From positions 496,001 through 560,000 of the forward strand of contig NC_041787.1 in assembly GCF_900090045.1 (NCBI RefSeq): a DNA stretch of 64,000 bases. The letters are read 5' to 3'. The DNA is from Plasmodium malariae. Lineage: Eukaryota; Apicomplexa; Aconoidasida; Haemosporida; Plasmodiidae. Position numbers and translations under genes: made by a program. Shown here in pieces: positions 1-12,498 of the stretch (position 1 is the first letter of the stretch; each line of letters opens with the position of its first letter). The notes below the pieces were generated by a model that ran no database searches, was not told where the DNA came from, and saw nothing but the letters and a program-made list of their open reading frames with translations.

Positions 1-1514
1 AATTTTTCATGAATATTTACGTATTCACTCAAATTGTGCTTAAAATTGATATTTTCTATTAGTCCTTTTATTATTTCTTTAGATTTATGCAATTCTATAA
101 AATCCTTAACTTCCTTATTTAATAAATCATTGATTGGTGTAGTATTATTATCTTCACCTGCTTCTTTTGAAATATTAGAAAAAATAATTGATTCGTATAT
201 TTCTTTTATTGTCACATTATTCAATTTTTGTCTTTTAAAAACACTATTTTTGTCTAACATAAATGTATGAATGATTTCTTTTACTTTTTTTTTTTCCATT
301 AAATAAGTTAATTCTTCTCTTAGCGCATTACATAATGCAAAATCATCATTTAATTCCCCCTTTATGTTATTGTATAATGTTAACTTATCATCTAATAATT
401 TATTTAGCTGTTCTGACTCGATGAAATTTATATTTATTTGATCATGTAAATCGGTTAACACATTTAAGTTGGTAATTACCTGTTCACTGTAATTATCATC
501 AACGAATAGATCAATAAGAAATTTCTTTTCTATATTGTTAGCTTCTATACAATGTTCAGAGATTTGTTTTTTTAATTTATTTGATAGAAATAAGTTCCTA
601 TTTACTTTTGTGCATATCTGATCTGCTCGTACATACTTTTTATATATTATTCTATTGGAATCGTTGGATGACACGAGTGGAATTTGGTAATATTCTTCAT
701 CACTTTCTTGTAATATATTTTTTTCTATTTTAATGAATTCAATTAATATATTTATAAATGAGTTGTACAGTTTAAAAAACCCGTTAGCTATTCTACCATT
801 CATGTTGTTATATTCAACCAAATATTCTATTATTTCCTTTTTGAAGTTTTTATTAATAAAATCTACTGACGCCATTTCTTTAGCTTTTGCACTACCACTA
901 TTATTACTGCCACTGCTATTACCACTAATGTTATTACTACCACTATTATTGCTATTATTACCTAAATATAACTTCAGCATCTTATGTATATGACCAATTT
1001 CCCCTCTTTCCATTGTACTCCTCTTATTATTTCTAACTAAACCTGCAATTAATTTGCAGTTTTTAGATGCATTATTCCTAGATGAATCTTCTTCTTTTCT
1101 TACTTTACTTATTTTTGATTTTTCAGTATTGCCAATTTGACAGTTGGAATATAACAAGAAGTCGTTATACGGATGATAATAATAACGATTTTCTTCTTCC
1201 TCATTAATGTTTCTAACAAAATGCATATGATCTTGTAACTCTGAATCGTAATAACATTCCCTCATATTTAATTTTTGACACACATATTTTAATAATGTGG
1301 TTTTTCCACTTCCGGGTGCTCCTAATATGACACATATATTTTTTAGATTTAGCACATCTATTCTTTGACTGGTACTGCAAACGCTTTCTAACTCTTTACA
1401 TAATATCGGGTCATTATTAAATTTTATTAAACTTATAAAAAAATTTAAAATTCTTAACTTGTCTTTCGGGTGTATTAATATTTCGTCAAAACTTTTCGGC
1501 ATGTAATTGTGCAT
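1..1514 (-). CDS. Rad17/RFC-like AAA+ ATPase, N-terminal part, runs off the left edge
   Basis: The frame is open from an ATG at 1514 to the window edge, about 504 codons, with no stop. An in-frame TAG lies two codons upstream of the ATG, supporting this start. The N-terminus reads MPKSFDEILIHPKDKLRIL (from residue 5), the style of the lead-in found before the ATPase core of RFC and Rad17 clamp loaders. A clear P-loop GAPGSGKT follows at residues 65-72. A Ser/Asn/Gly tract sits near residues 185-208 and the rest is Lys/Asn-rich. Rad17 loads the 9-1-1 checkpoint clamp at damaged DNA in the nucleus. I could not place a convincing Walker B or arginine finger, so another RFC-like AAA+ protein remains possible. 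The C-terminus lies outside the window. It is divergent from TIM10. Confidence 0.5.
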   Translation of the reverse strand, partial: MHNYMPKSFDEILIHPKDKLRILNFFISLIKFNNDPILCKELESVCSTSQRIDVLNLKNICVILGAPGSGKTTLLKYVCQKLNMRECYYDSELQDHMHFVRNINEEEENRYYYHPYNDFLLYSNCQIGNTEKSKISKVRKEEDSSRNNASKNCKLIAGLVRNNKRSTMERGEIGHIHKMLKLYLGNNSNNSGSNNISGNSSGSNNSGSAKAKEMASVDFINKNFKKEIIEYLVEYNNMNGRIANGFFKLYNSFINILIEFIKIEKNILQESDEEYYQIPLVSSNDSNRIIYKKYVRADQICTKVNRNLFLSNKLKKQISEHCIEANNIEKKFLIDLFVDDNYSEQVITNLNVLTDLHDQININFIESEQLNKLLDDKLTLYNNIKGELNDDFALCNALREELTYLMEKKKVKEIIHTFMLDKNSVFKRQKLNNVTIKEIYESIIFSNISKEAGEDNNTTPINDLLNKEVKDFIELHKSKEIIKGLIENINFKHNLSEYVNIHEK

Positions 1515-2058
1515 TTTCTACTTTTACTTGTATCATTTGAAGGGGGGTAAATTGTTCAAAAAGGGGAAGAAAAAAATGGCGATAAAGAAAAGGCTGTACT
1601 AAAAACAAATAGCGTAATGCTGCATAAAATAGAACAGCATAATAAAATACAAGATAATATAGCACAACATAATGCAATATATCATAAAACAGTACAGCAT
1701 AAAATATTATAGCATAGAACAATATAGCACAAATATAATACAGTATAATATAATTTAGCATATTACAATATAGTTTAACACAATTTAAAAATATTGTGAC
1801 GTTTATCCTTTTTTTTTCACAGTTACAATGAGTCTACTTTGTTGTCATATATAAATATATTCTATATATTTAAAAAATAAATTGAGCAAGAAAAAAAAAA
1901 AAGTCCATTACATCACTACAGCTTTCCGCATCGTACAAATAGAGAGTATGTGCTTTATATGTTGATAACTTTTTTTTTGTTGTTCTTTTTCTTCATTTTT
2001 TCTTTTTTTAAAATAGTCGCATTTATATTAATATTCGCTCACTTACTATAACAACAAC

Positions 2059-2089
<31 letters not shown>

Positions 2090-2487
2090 AGGAAAACATT
2101 ACAAGAACAGCTGTAAATTAATTTTTTTTTTTTTTTTTTATTCATTTGAATATTCATCTTTTTATTGTTATATTACCTAAATAGAATTATGTTTTTTTTA
2201 TATGTGCTTTCTTCTTAAAAACATTATATTTTCCTGAATAAGTTTATTCAAAACTTTTCATTGAACAGTAGTAATTACATTTTCAAGAGATAGGTTAGCA
2301 TTAAGAGGAAAAAGTATTTTAGTTAATAAAGAAATAACCAGAATAAATACTTATACAAAAATATATATATAAGTAAATCTTTGGAGGATAATCTTTTTCT
2401 TTCAATCGCATTTTTCTTATTGTAGGGTGTGAAAAAAAAAAGAAAAAAAACGAACAAGGAACAAATATAACTATTTATAGAAACAAA
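1515..2487. other. Intergenic, divergent promoter region of Rad17-like and TIM10
   Basis: This 973 bp gap between divergent genes has no supported ORF. It contains a degenerate minisatellite (1610-1795), a run of about 29 A (2059-2087) and a poly-T run near 2120-2139. It should hold promoters and 5' UTRs of both genes. Confidence 0.6.
1610..1795. repeat. Degenerate minisatellite, roughly 9-10 bp units
   Basis: Imperfect units of the type ATAGCATAAAAT / ATAGAACA recur across about 185 bp. They leave a low-complexity Tyr/Leu-rich open frame on the minus strand, which I treat as a by-product of the repeat. It lies in the 5' flank of the Rad17-like gene. Confidence 0.55.
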
Positions 2488-2715
2488 ATGAATGAAAATA
2501 TAAGTAAAGTAAATAGCACGGTCGTTGAGCTATTGGGGATGTCTGATTTATTTAAACGAATGCAAAACACCTGTTGGGGAAAATGTATACCAGATGTAAA
2601 TGATTCATTTCTATCAGTGGGTGAAACAAGTTGCGTTGACAGGTGCGTCCATAAGTATATGGAGATACATACGCTAGTTGGAAAAAATCTGCAGGAGTCT
2701 CAAATTTCGAAGTGA
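2488..2715 (+). CDS. TIM10: Small Tim chaperone TIM10
   Basis: A 75-aa single-exon protein with the twin CX3C signature of small Tim proteins: C29-WGK-C33 and C49-VDR-C53, 15 residues apart. The context SVGETSCVDRC followed by a KYMEIH helix is closest to Tim10. Small Tims assemble as hexamers (Tim9/Tim10) in the mitochondrial intermembrane space and carry hydrophobic carrier and beta-barrel precursors to TIM22 and SAM. The two Cys pairs form intramolecular disulfides through the Mia40/Erv1 relay. Length is normal for the family and the ATG follows an A-rich leader. Tim9 or Tim8/13 are less likely because the second CX3C block matches Tim10 best by eye. Confidence 0.88.
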   Translation: MNENISKVNSTVVELLGMSDLFKRMQNTCWGKCIPDVNDSFLSVGETSCVDRCVHKYMEIHTLVGKNLQESQISK

Positions 2716-3535
2716 TATATACACAAGAAAAAATCGTACCCCCGTAAACGTACATACATAGGAACATAAATATGTATAATTTCACTCCTTTGCTGTATAC
2801 ACTACTATATCTCATTATTATTTGATATACCTTTTCATATAATAACACACGTACACTGATCAATTTTAAAATGTTTAATTTTTTGCGCATTAACAGATTA
2901 TTTAATATTCTTTATCTTGTTTTTGTTATTTTTCCTAATAACTTTGTGTTTATCAGAGGTGTGCACTTTTTATGAGTTTCTTAAAGATGTTCAAATTTAA
3001 ACGCATTAGGAACTTTTTCTTTTTTTTTTTTTAAAATAACGTAAAAAAAAAAAATATATATATATAATGTAATTTGTTATTATATAACCAAACAGCATCC
3101 ATCTTGCAATTTTAAAAAAACATTTTATTTTTTCGCTAATTATTAATGTGTATAGAAAAGGATGTGATATATCACAAAGCATAAGGCTAACATTACCATC
3201 TCTTAATTTTTACATCCAATGAAGTAGATATATACACGAATGTAAACATATATTCATATATATATTTATATATGCACATATATATGTGTATATATAGGTG
3301 TACAAAACTACGTACGTTTCCTGCGTATAATTTAAACTCAATTCGTTGTAAGAAACGTTAGAAGCAATTAAAATTTAGCGCCATTTCTTTTTCGTCCTAC
3401 TGCTGGAGCAGCATGTTCACTCTTTAACACTTTTTTTTTTTTTTTTTATACGAGCCTACATATTCGTTTATTTATTTGTTTTTCATTTTTACTTCTTTAT
3501 AAGATTGACCCATCCAACAAGTTTATTTCTAAGCT
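2716..3535. other. Intergenic between TIM10 and the TCAIM-like gene
   Basis: This 820 bp holds the TIM10 3' UTR and the promoter of the next gene. TA-rich microsatellites lie near 3052-3067 and 3243-3297, and a T run of about 17 lies at 3430-3447. No RNA gene or ORF is supported. Confidence 0.55.
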
Positions 3536-4680
3536 ATGCTAACAAAAATGATGAAAGTTTTTTTTTTTAGATGTAATAATTTTATTCCATGTAAAAAATA
3601 TGCTTTCCAGTATTTTAGTGAGAGAGAATATGAATCTAGTATTTTTAAAAAAAGCGTTCGGAAATTACTTCTTTTTTTTTATAAGGAAGTTCATCCAGAC
3701 TTAACCATGAGTTTACCGGAGGAGTTAAAAAAAATTAACAATGAATCATTAAGTATTTTAAATGCATACATAGACACTTTATGTTCCTCTTCAAAAGAAG
3801 AGAATAATATATTTTTAGAAAAGAACTTAGTGTTTTTTAAAACATTTGAAAATTCTGAAAATAAGATACTTAAAGGACGGTATAAAAATATTATAATTAA
3901 ATTACATTCCATATCAAGTAATTTATCAGTAGAACAGAAGGAAAAAATAACAGCAAAATTAATATATGATATTAAGAAATCTCTGGAAAAAATTAAAAAT
4001 GTAAACAACTTTGATGAAAATATTGATCCATTTGATCCTATATCAAACAGTAGTAATGACCCAATTTATTCAGAAAAAAAAAAAAAAAATGATATTAATT
4101 CCATTTGGGAAGACTTAACAGAACACGTAAAAAATACAGAAGCATTATATCAACCACCGGAAGAACAAATTGAATTGATACAAAGAAGAAAAAGATATTT
4201 TTATTACATAAAGAAAAAATTAGAAGCCAAATATCAAAGAATAAATCATAAGAAAAGAAGAAAAAACAAAATACTAAAACTCAACCAAACTGCTAACAAA
4301 TTAGCTCAAGAAAAATTTCCACATTATACGCAAAAAAATTATGATCAAAAAATTTATGACCAAAGCTACAAAATTATTCACAGTGGATATGACCCAAATT
4401 TAATTTTTTTTCATAAAGACATTAAAGAGGAAGAAAAACGAAGAGCAATAGAAAATCTATGTGGTATGTATTTTAAGGATGATGCGGACAAATGGTTGTT
4501 AGAAAATTGTCTCAAGTTATTAAAAAATCATCAAATACAAATTCCGCTAGTTATATACTCTAAAAAAGAGTTTTCCTTATCATCAACTTTTGGATTTATA
4601 TACGTAATAGTTCCATATTTCAAAGAGAGACTTAGACAATGGGCATGCAAATGAGCTCATATGAAAATGTATAAGTATGC

Positions 4681-4715
<35 letters not shown>

Positions 4716-4886
4716 CTTATGACACGTGTACGTTTCCCTTTTCCCACTTTTTAGGTGCCCGTTGATTTTTGCTTGAACGACTTTTTTACGTTCCTTGAAA
4801 ATAATCTTCATCAAGCGAGGTGCATTAGAAAAAAGGTTATAATAACAAAATTAAACAGAACAGAAAAAGAAAAAAAAAAAAAATAG
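3536..4886 (+). CDS. TCAIM-like mitochondrial protein (DUF4460 plus DUF4461-like C-terminus), two exons
   Basis: Exons 3536-4603 and 4755-4886 give 399 aa. The residue 42-82 block contains YKEVHPD (HPD at 53-55) and INNESLSILNAY. This matches the J-like DUF4460 domain that opens human TCAIM (VHPD...INENSLKRLS). The first about 30 residues are basic/aromatic without acids, fitting a mitochondrial presequence. Exon 1 read alone stops at 4654. A GTAATA donor at 4604 and a TTTTTAG acceptor ending at 4754 remove 151 bp containing a TA repeat and join ...TFGFIY to VPVDFCLNDFF. This restores a hydrophobic/acidic C-terminal block resembling DUF4461. The last residues are Lys-rich. Molecular function is unknown in any organism I can cite with confidence. 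It is convergent with the RING gene. Confidence 0.7.
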
Positions 4887-5357
4887 GTGGACTGATAATT
4901 AAGTGATACTCTATAAGCATCCATGCATTATTTTATATATTTAATTTTATTTTTTATTTCTTACCTTAGGTTTTAAAAAGCTTCGACCTATGATTTTATG
5001 AAAATATGAAAAAGGAAACTTTTACCTTGCGTCAAGTTTAGAAATAACTAAAACCTTATAATTGTTTTTTTTCCATAAAACAAAAAGAGCTTAAACATAT
5101 TAATTTAAAATACATTGCTTGCACCATAATCATCATCATTTATTTTATATAGATATAAAGTATGAATACATGTTTAATTTTATGAATGCTGCACACCTAA
5201 ACGTACATAGGCACACACACTCATTCATCTAATTGCGTTTATAATGACGAAAAAATCCTTTCATATTATAATATGCATATATAATTTTTTTTAAGTTTAT
5301 ATTAATGAAACATGTATAAATCAAATGATTAAAAGCAATAATGTACGAAAAAAATTG

Positions 5358-5388
<31 letters not shown>

Positions 5389-5699
5389 AAAAAAAAAAGC
5401 AAGAAGAAAGGATTTAAACTTTCATATATATCATCCTCTCTCTATGCAAAAACATAAACAGAAAAAGGTTTACGTTCAAAATTATTGAGCCAGCTCGTAA
5501 CATCGGGTGTATAAAATATAATATATATATGTAAACATTGCTGCACATACACAAAAAAAGATACATTTTTCATATTAAAAAAAACAAAGGGACAAATAAT
5601 TATGTGAAATTAAACAAAAAAAAAAAAAAAAAAATATGAATGGTATATATATTCATCATATTGGAAAAAAAGTGTACTTTTGCACATATGTACAAATTG
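4887..5699. other. Intergenic, convergent 3' ends
   Basis: This 813 bp lies between the 3' ends of the TCAIM-like gene and the RING gene. It is poly-A and TA rich, with long A runs near 5358-5398 and 5618-5634. No gene is seen. Confidence 0.55.
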
Positions 5700-8107
5700 C
5701 TACTTTGCCTTAATTGTTAAAATGTTGACAGCTTGAACTTTTTTTTGATAATCTTCATGAGATATTTTGTACACGTTCTTAATGACATCTCTACATAAAG
5801 GACAACAGGGAAAAGAGTCCTTCAATTTTAAAGAATTAAATATCATTGATCTTATACATATTTCGCAAAAGCCACCATGCATACACGGGTGTAAGACAAC
5901 GTTTTTGAATCGCTCATCACAAATTTCACAATATTCTAACGTTAACAGGACTGAATTGTTCAAATTATTATTACTTTTATAAGTGTTTTCCTCATTACTA
6001 CTGTTATCATTTTTCTTATTATTGTTATTCGACGATTTTTTAAAAATGCTCTTTTTATTTAAATATTTTTTGTTAAACACATTCTTTAAATTAAAGACCT
6101 TATTTTTCTTGATTCCTCGTTTTTTTTCATCCCTGTTATTATTATCATCATCATTATCATTGGCTGAGTTGGAGATACCGTTATATTTACTTTCCATCCT
6201 TCCCAGATTACTGTCTTCTTCAGTTGTTTCATGATACATATGTTCATTTACACGAACTAATGTACACTTTTTTACATTTTTTTTTTTATTTTCAATTATA
6301 TAGAATTTCTTTCTTTTCGGTCTATTTGGCGGGAAATCTTCAAAATTCGTTAAGCGAACCTGTTCTAGGTATGAATCATTCAAGATATCAATAAACAATA
6401 CCACAGTTGTTACAATTACTGTAATAACCGTTGCCTTACTTAAATTTAATAGAATAAAAATGCATGCGAATAATATATTTATTCCAAATAAGAACTCATA
6501 TACATATTGTAAGGAATAAGATATGGCAGAACAATTATTATTATCATGTGTTACGGAATAATTCCTACATACCTTATAAAATATATAAGATATAAAACAG
6601 CATAATGACACATACCATATAAAATATTGAAAATGATAATTAAAAATGGGATCGATATCATGTAACCACCATATTATGCAACCATCACTTAATATTATTT
6701 CGATAAATAATATTGTACTAATAGACCACATATACTTGGCTAAATATTTCCTTTTACTTTCTATTGATAATCTAAAATTTCTAAAACATAAAAATAGAAC
6801 AAAGTCGTACAGAATTCTAGATAAAATAAGCGCTATACGCAAACAGAAAAAAAACATGGTTAATATCAAAAATAATTTACTAACTTTCAAATGTTTTCTT
6901 GAAAATACAAATAAAAATATAAAATTATTTCCACTGTTATGAGCTTTAGTCATTATGTCTTTACATGAATATAAAATGGATTCTCTTACTCGGTAAATGA
7001 ACATTTTTCTTTTTTTTAATTCATCAAACATTTTTATAGAATTTTCAATTAATTTTTCTTTTCTTTTTTTTTCATTACTTTCGCTGTGGTTATCTAATAT
7101 ATTCTCACATGGTACATTTAATTTGTTCATAACTGTACACATATTATTATGTAACATATAATTTCCTTTATTTATTTCTTCTGTAACCATATCATTCGTT
7201 AACATTGCATTATTCATTTCCCTTTCATCCATTTGAAACAAAAAATTATTTAAAAAGTTATTGTTATAATTAGATTCAATCAACAGTAATTGATTATCTA
7301 AAACTTTTATTCTTAATAAATTATTGTATAATAAAATGAATTCAATACTAAAAAGTGCTAGCAATAAAAAAATAAATAAAATTGTTCTAATACCTTTATT
7401 TAAATTATATTCATCTAAATTTGGTTTTAATTCATATCCTAATAATTTACCAATAAAACATCTTTGATAAAAATTTAGTTCATGCACATCATCAATTTCA
7501 TATTCACTTTCATTTGCATTTGTATTGGCTTGAGCATTTCTTAAATCTCTGATTGTTAAAACATAGTAATCTAGTTCTTCTGCGTTTGATACAACTCGTC
7601 GTGAATTTCCTCTATTGTCACTTAAAACATCAACTGCATTATTAAGACTTGAAATACGTTCATTTTGTCTTTCTGTGTTTCTGATATCTTCATCGGAAAC
7701 TATTTCAATAAAATTGTTGGACATGGGAGCAGTTCCATTAGGTCTATCATTCTCAGCTGGAAGAAAATCATTTACAATGTTACTGTGTAAAATACCTCCA
7801 TCTTCTAAATTATTTCCCCTCAAATATAAATTTTCTGTAACGTTGGATGGTACTTCATTTATTTCCTGACGAGTTACACTTTCATTAGTTGCCGGATGGG
7901 ACATATTATTCACATTTTGAAGTCTATTAGGAAAAATATTACTATCTCTTTCTTGTTCATTTTCATTTTTTCCTGAGTAATTTATGGGGCAGGAATTATC
8001 TCCCTCTCTGTAATTATCATTATTATTATCGCTACTAACATTATAATTATTGCCATTAACATTATTATAATCATTACTATTATTGTTATTATTATTATTA
8101 CTGTTAC

Positions 8108-8173
<66 letters not shown>

Positions 8174-8810
8174 TACTGTTTCGTATGTCCCTTACATAAG
8201 GATCATTTACATAAACAGTATTTATGTCATTACTAACATGATTACCTATATGGTTATTATTTAAAATTTCATTTTCACTGTTATAATTACGTTTTATGTC
8301 CATCTCGTTATTCAAACGATCTCTTGGTATATCATCATTAGCGCTGTATAAATTATTGGAGGCGACAACATTTCTATTTTCGTTGTTTATATTATTACTA
8401 TTATTAATATCATTATTAGTGCTATTATTATTGTTGTTGTTACTACTGTTAATATTATTATTATTATTGCTACTGTTACAATATATGTTTTGATTATGTT
8501 CATTATTCCGAACATTCATGTATTTATTTTCGGATGCATGCAAACATATTATTTGATATTTATTTTGCAATTTCGAATTATCAATTTCTACATCACGTAT
8601 TAAAGTTTTACTTAAATCACTGGAGAGCTCGTCTTCCTGCATATCATGTAAAATTACGTTACTACTCTCATCGGAACAGAATGTGTGAACTCTGTCATCT
8701 TTACTATTACTGTTAGTAATTTCATTTTCAGTTTCTAAAATATGGACGCTACAGAATATTCCCTTTTTTTTTTCATCGCTGTCATCAGTATTTTGAACAT
8801 TATCTTTCAT
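5700..8810 (-). CDS. Multi-pass membrane RING-finger protein, probable E3 ubiquitin ligase
   Basis: 1036 aa, one exon. The C-terminal end (about residues 960-1006) is a C3HC4 RING: CEIC, then HPCMHGGFCEIC, then CPLCRD, the PCxHxxxCxxC...CPxCR style of membrane-linked RING-HC ligases. Upstream are about six or seven hydrophobic segments at roughly residues 472-497, 628-675 (two), 690-718, 730-750 and 770-810 (two). The N-terminal about 470 residues are hydrophilic and mostly low complexity, with an Asn run near 210-260 encoded by AAT/AAC triplets (plus-strand 8028-8180). Family knowledge suggests ubiquitin transfer at an internal membrane, such as ER or Golgi quality control. The organelle and substrates are unknown. 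A second Asn/Lys tract precedes the RING. Its promoter side faces the 8 kb gap. Confidence 0.82.
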
Positions 8811-8984
8811 TTTTTTTTTTTTTCACTTGTATAAATTCTGAAACTGAATGAATTATTCCCCCTATTATAGGAACGAACATTCAATTTTGTATAATTGAGC
8901 TTTTCGATTTGTCTACGCTAATTTTCGATTTCATTATATGTTCATATTCACAGTACACCCACAGATATATGCATACATATATAC

Positions 8985-9210
8985 GCAACAATATATACGA
9001 ATCAATATATATGCATCAATATATACAAATCATTATATACGCATAAATATATATGCATCAATATATACGCATTAATATATACGCATTAATATATACGCAT
9101 TAATATATACGCATCAATATATACGCATTAATATATACGCATCAATATATACGCATTAATATATACGCATCAATATATACGCATTAATATATACGCATCA
9201 ATATATGCAC
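8985..9210. repeat. 14-bp minisatellite with 28-bp higher-order phase
   Basis: About 15 copies of a 14-bp unit AATATATACGCATY. Early copies vary. From about 9100 onward the Y position alternates T and C strictly, giving a 28-bp dimer period. The array starts about 175 bp upstream of the RING gene ATG. Confidence 0.85.
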
Positions 9211-9814
9211 ATATATACATATATTTATGTATAGTCACTTTTGCAACATAATATTTTTATGTTCTGCATCCTTTAAATTGAAGATTATATTTTTGCTGGT
9301 GTATGCATTTATTTTTTTTTCACAATAAAAAGAAAAATATAAATGTATATATACATATACATATATTTATACACGATTATATTTTGTTATGAATAACAAC
9401 GTTAAAATTAAAAAATCTTAACGTAATAGTTAAAAATAAGTTTAATGTTTTGTGTGTGCTTTTAATTTTTCCTTTTTTTAAAAAAAAAAAATAGATAAAA
9501 AAAAAGTAAAAACAGATTCATATATATAAATTTACATAATCACATATTTAAATGTTTTTTTCGCTTCTGCCTGAGGATATATATATATATATCGTATAAC
9601 TTACACAAAAGACGAATTATTCAACTGAAAAAACAAAATCCAACAACATGCATATAGATTAATAGAAAAAAACAAAAAGAATTAAAAGCCTTTTTAAAAC
9701 GACATAAAATTAGCTAAATATAAAAAATTTAATAAAATTAAAATTATGCTATTTCCTATATTTTTTCGGTCAAGCGCAATATTACGCTCTTAAAATTGTA
9801 CATATATTAATATA

Positions 9815-9860
<46 letters not shown>

Positions 9861-12480
9861 CATTTATATATTATATAAATATATAAAGAGACTTATAAAA
9901 CAAGTTCCCTTATTTATTCATTTATTTGTTCGTTTATTTTATTTTATTTTTATTTTTTTTAATTAAACATCATTGCAAACAAAATAAATTTTTAAAGGGT
10001 TAAATTTTTTTAAATTAACAGAATTCACAATGATTATATAATTTTACTTTTTCTGTACCGAATATATATTTTTATAGTCCTTCATGATATTTTCTTTATA
10101 TATGAAATACGCCATAATATATTTATATATATGTAAAATAAATATTATAATACCACAATTTTTTTTTTAAAATAATATTATAATTGTTCCATAAGCATAA
10201 ATATATAATTATGTGGGTACGGCCATCAATTTATGGTATGCATTAATATTTTTTTAATTTAATTTAAAAAAAAATTACTATAAAAAAAAAATGTATTTCT
10301 TGTTATAATAAAAAATATTTATTTTTTTAAAACTTTTTCGTTTTATGTATGAATTTACTATAAAATAGCTAAATTGAAAGAAAAACGTAACTTTCCTCTT
10401 TCCATTTTTTAAAAAAAAAAAACAGCAAAGAGCATTTGCATTTATAGCTCAAATGCATATAGTTCATATTGTATTATGTATGCCCAATATATTATACACT
10501 ATATATATATATATATAAGGATATAATTCCCTTTTTTAATCGTGGCTTTTCTCCTTTGTATTAACAGCTTTTAATAATATTAAAAAAAAATTAAATAAGA
10601 AAAGCTTGTAAAATAATTATTTATAATATTTTTTAATGTTTTGGTATTTTCAAATTTTTTTTTTTTTTTTTTAATTTTTATTGCAATTTGCGTGTTATGA
10701 ATAAAATCAGTTTGCGATAGAAGTACTAGAATTAACCTCATGGAATTTTTAACTCCATTTAAATGAATAACAAATATTTTTAACGTAGTTTTATGTGTAT
10801 TTTTAATAAAATTTGAGTTTAATTATATACATTATTGTATTATATTAATTTATATTTTTGGACGTAATATGGATATATATTTAGAAGTATATAATGTATA
10901 TATGTACTTACTAAAAAATAGGATAGTTTTTCCCCTTTAAAAAAAATTATTTACCAATATAATAAGGAATATTCAATTTCCGCACAATGTAATGAAATTA
11001 TGCCATATATCCCATTTTGATTGTACATATATATATTATAAAGATATATTTAGTAGCAACATAATTGCTTTAAAAAAAAATATTGTAATCAGTTTGCTTT
11101 CTACATCTTTAATGAGTTTGTAGGGGAACATTACAAAATCATTACATATATTTTAAGGATACTCCTTTACCCCAAACACTTGTTAACATATAAAAATGTG
11201 AAAACATATGAATAATGAATTAATTTAAAAATGATGTTATGGGGATCTAATAAAGTAGATATATAGATATAGTTCTTAAGAAAACCAGCTTATTAACATA
11301 TCTTACACTTTGAAGATAAAAAAGAATGTATGATCAAACTTAACTTTTGTGTATACTTTTTTTAGGAAACAAATTTTATCCTTTCAATAAATGCTATTTC
11401 TGTACAATATGTGAATATATAATTATTCTTACGAAATGAAATAAAATCTTAAGGAAAGGTCGTATATATATATATATATATATATATACTTATGTATTTA
11501 CGTATATACATGTGTACATATAGGTGTACGTGGAGAATACATATTATTTATGTTGGTTGATTTATTAGCACATTTTTACATAAAACAATTCCAGTCTCAT
11601 GCATATAATGGGTTAAAGAAACATATGAACATTTTGTACTTTAAATTCTCATTTTTACTCCATTAAATCATTTGTTTAAATAAGAATTTTTTTTTTATAC
11701 AAAAATGTTTTAAATATCTAATTCGAAACATATTTCTCATAGTTGTCTTTACCTATTGCACATACCACCATTGGATATTTAAAAAAAAAAAAAAAAAAAA
11801 AGGCAGTCTTTTATGCACGTATTATTTTGCGTGAATTTTTTTTTCATGTTTAAAATTGTGGAAATATAATTTAAAACGAACCTTTGAAAAGATAAATATA
11901 TACCTTTTTTTATATAGACACATAAATCTTAAATTATTTTTACATATTTAAGTTCTGTAAGATAAATATACGTATGTACACTTTATTTGATCATCGTTAT
12001 AATTAACTTTATGTCATGCATACAGTTTCATAATAAGGGCCAAAAAGGATCTTTTGGTTGAGGCATTTACCATATGTGTTTTACCCTAGAAAAAATTAAG
12101 AACTTTTCTGTTTTCATCTTAAAAGCTATATATGTAAAACAAAAACAAAAAAAAAAATAGTAAGCACTTTTCTTAAAGATAGCTTTAAATATCAACGAAT
12201 TAACTGATGTTTGTATTTTTGAATATATATTACAAATGAAAAAAAGCTCTTTTATTTATATGAAAATGTTTGGAACATTAAAAAGAGAATTTGTATTATC
12301 CATATAGTATTGCCTTCTCTAAAATATATCTTTTAAGTACCTTTACAAGCTATTCTGAAAATGCGCTTCCGTGACGTGCTTTGAATTGTGCGTACAAACA
12401 AGTATGTGTAATATATATATGTGAGTATATACCCATACATATTTACGTGTGGTGTTGCCTTTATCTCCTGTTCATGTGAG

Positions 12481-12498
12481 CAAATGCAAGCGCATTTG
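12481..12498. other. Perfect 7-bp stem, 4-base loop hairpin
   Basis: CAAATGC - AAGC - GCATTTG, a perfect inverted repeat inside the GC-richest pocket of the 8 kb gap. The sequence shows the fold; its function is unknown. Confidence 0.4.
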
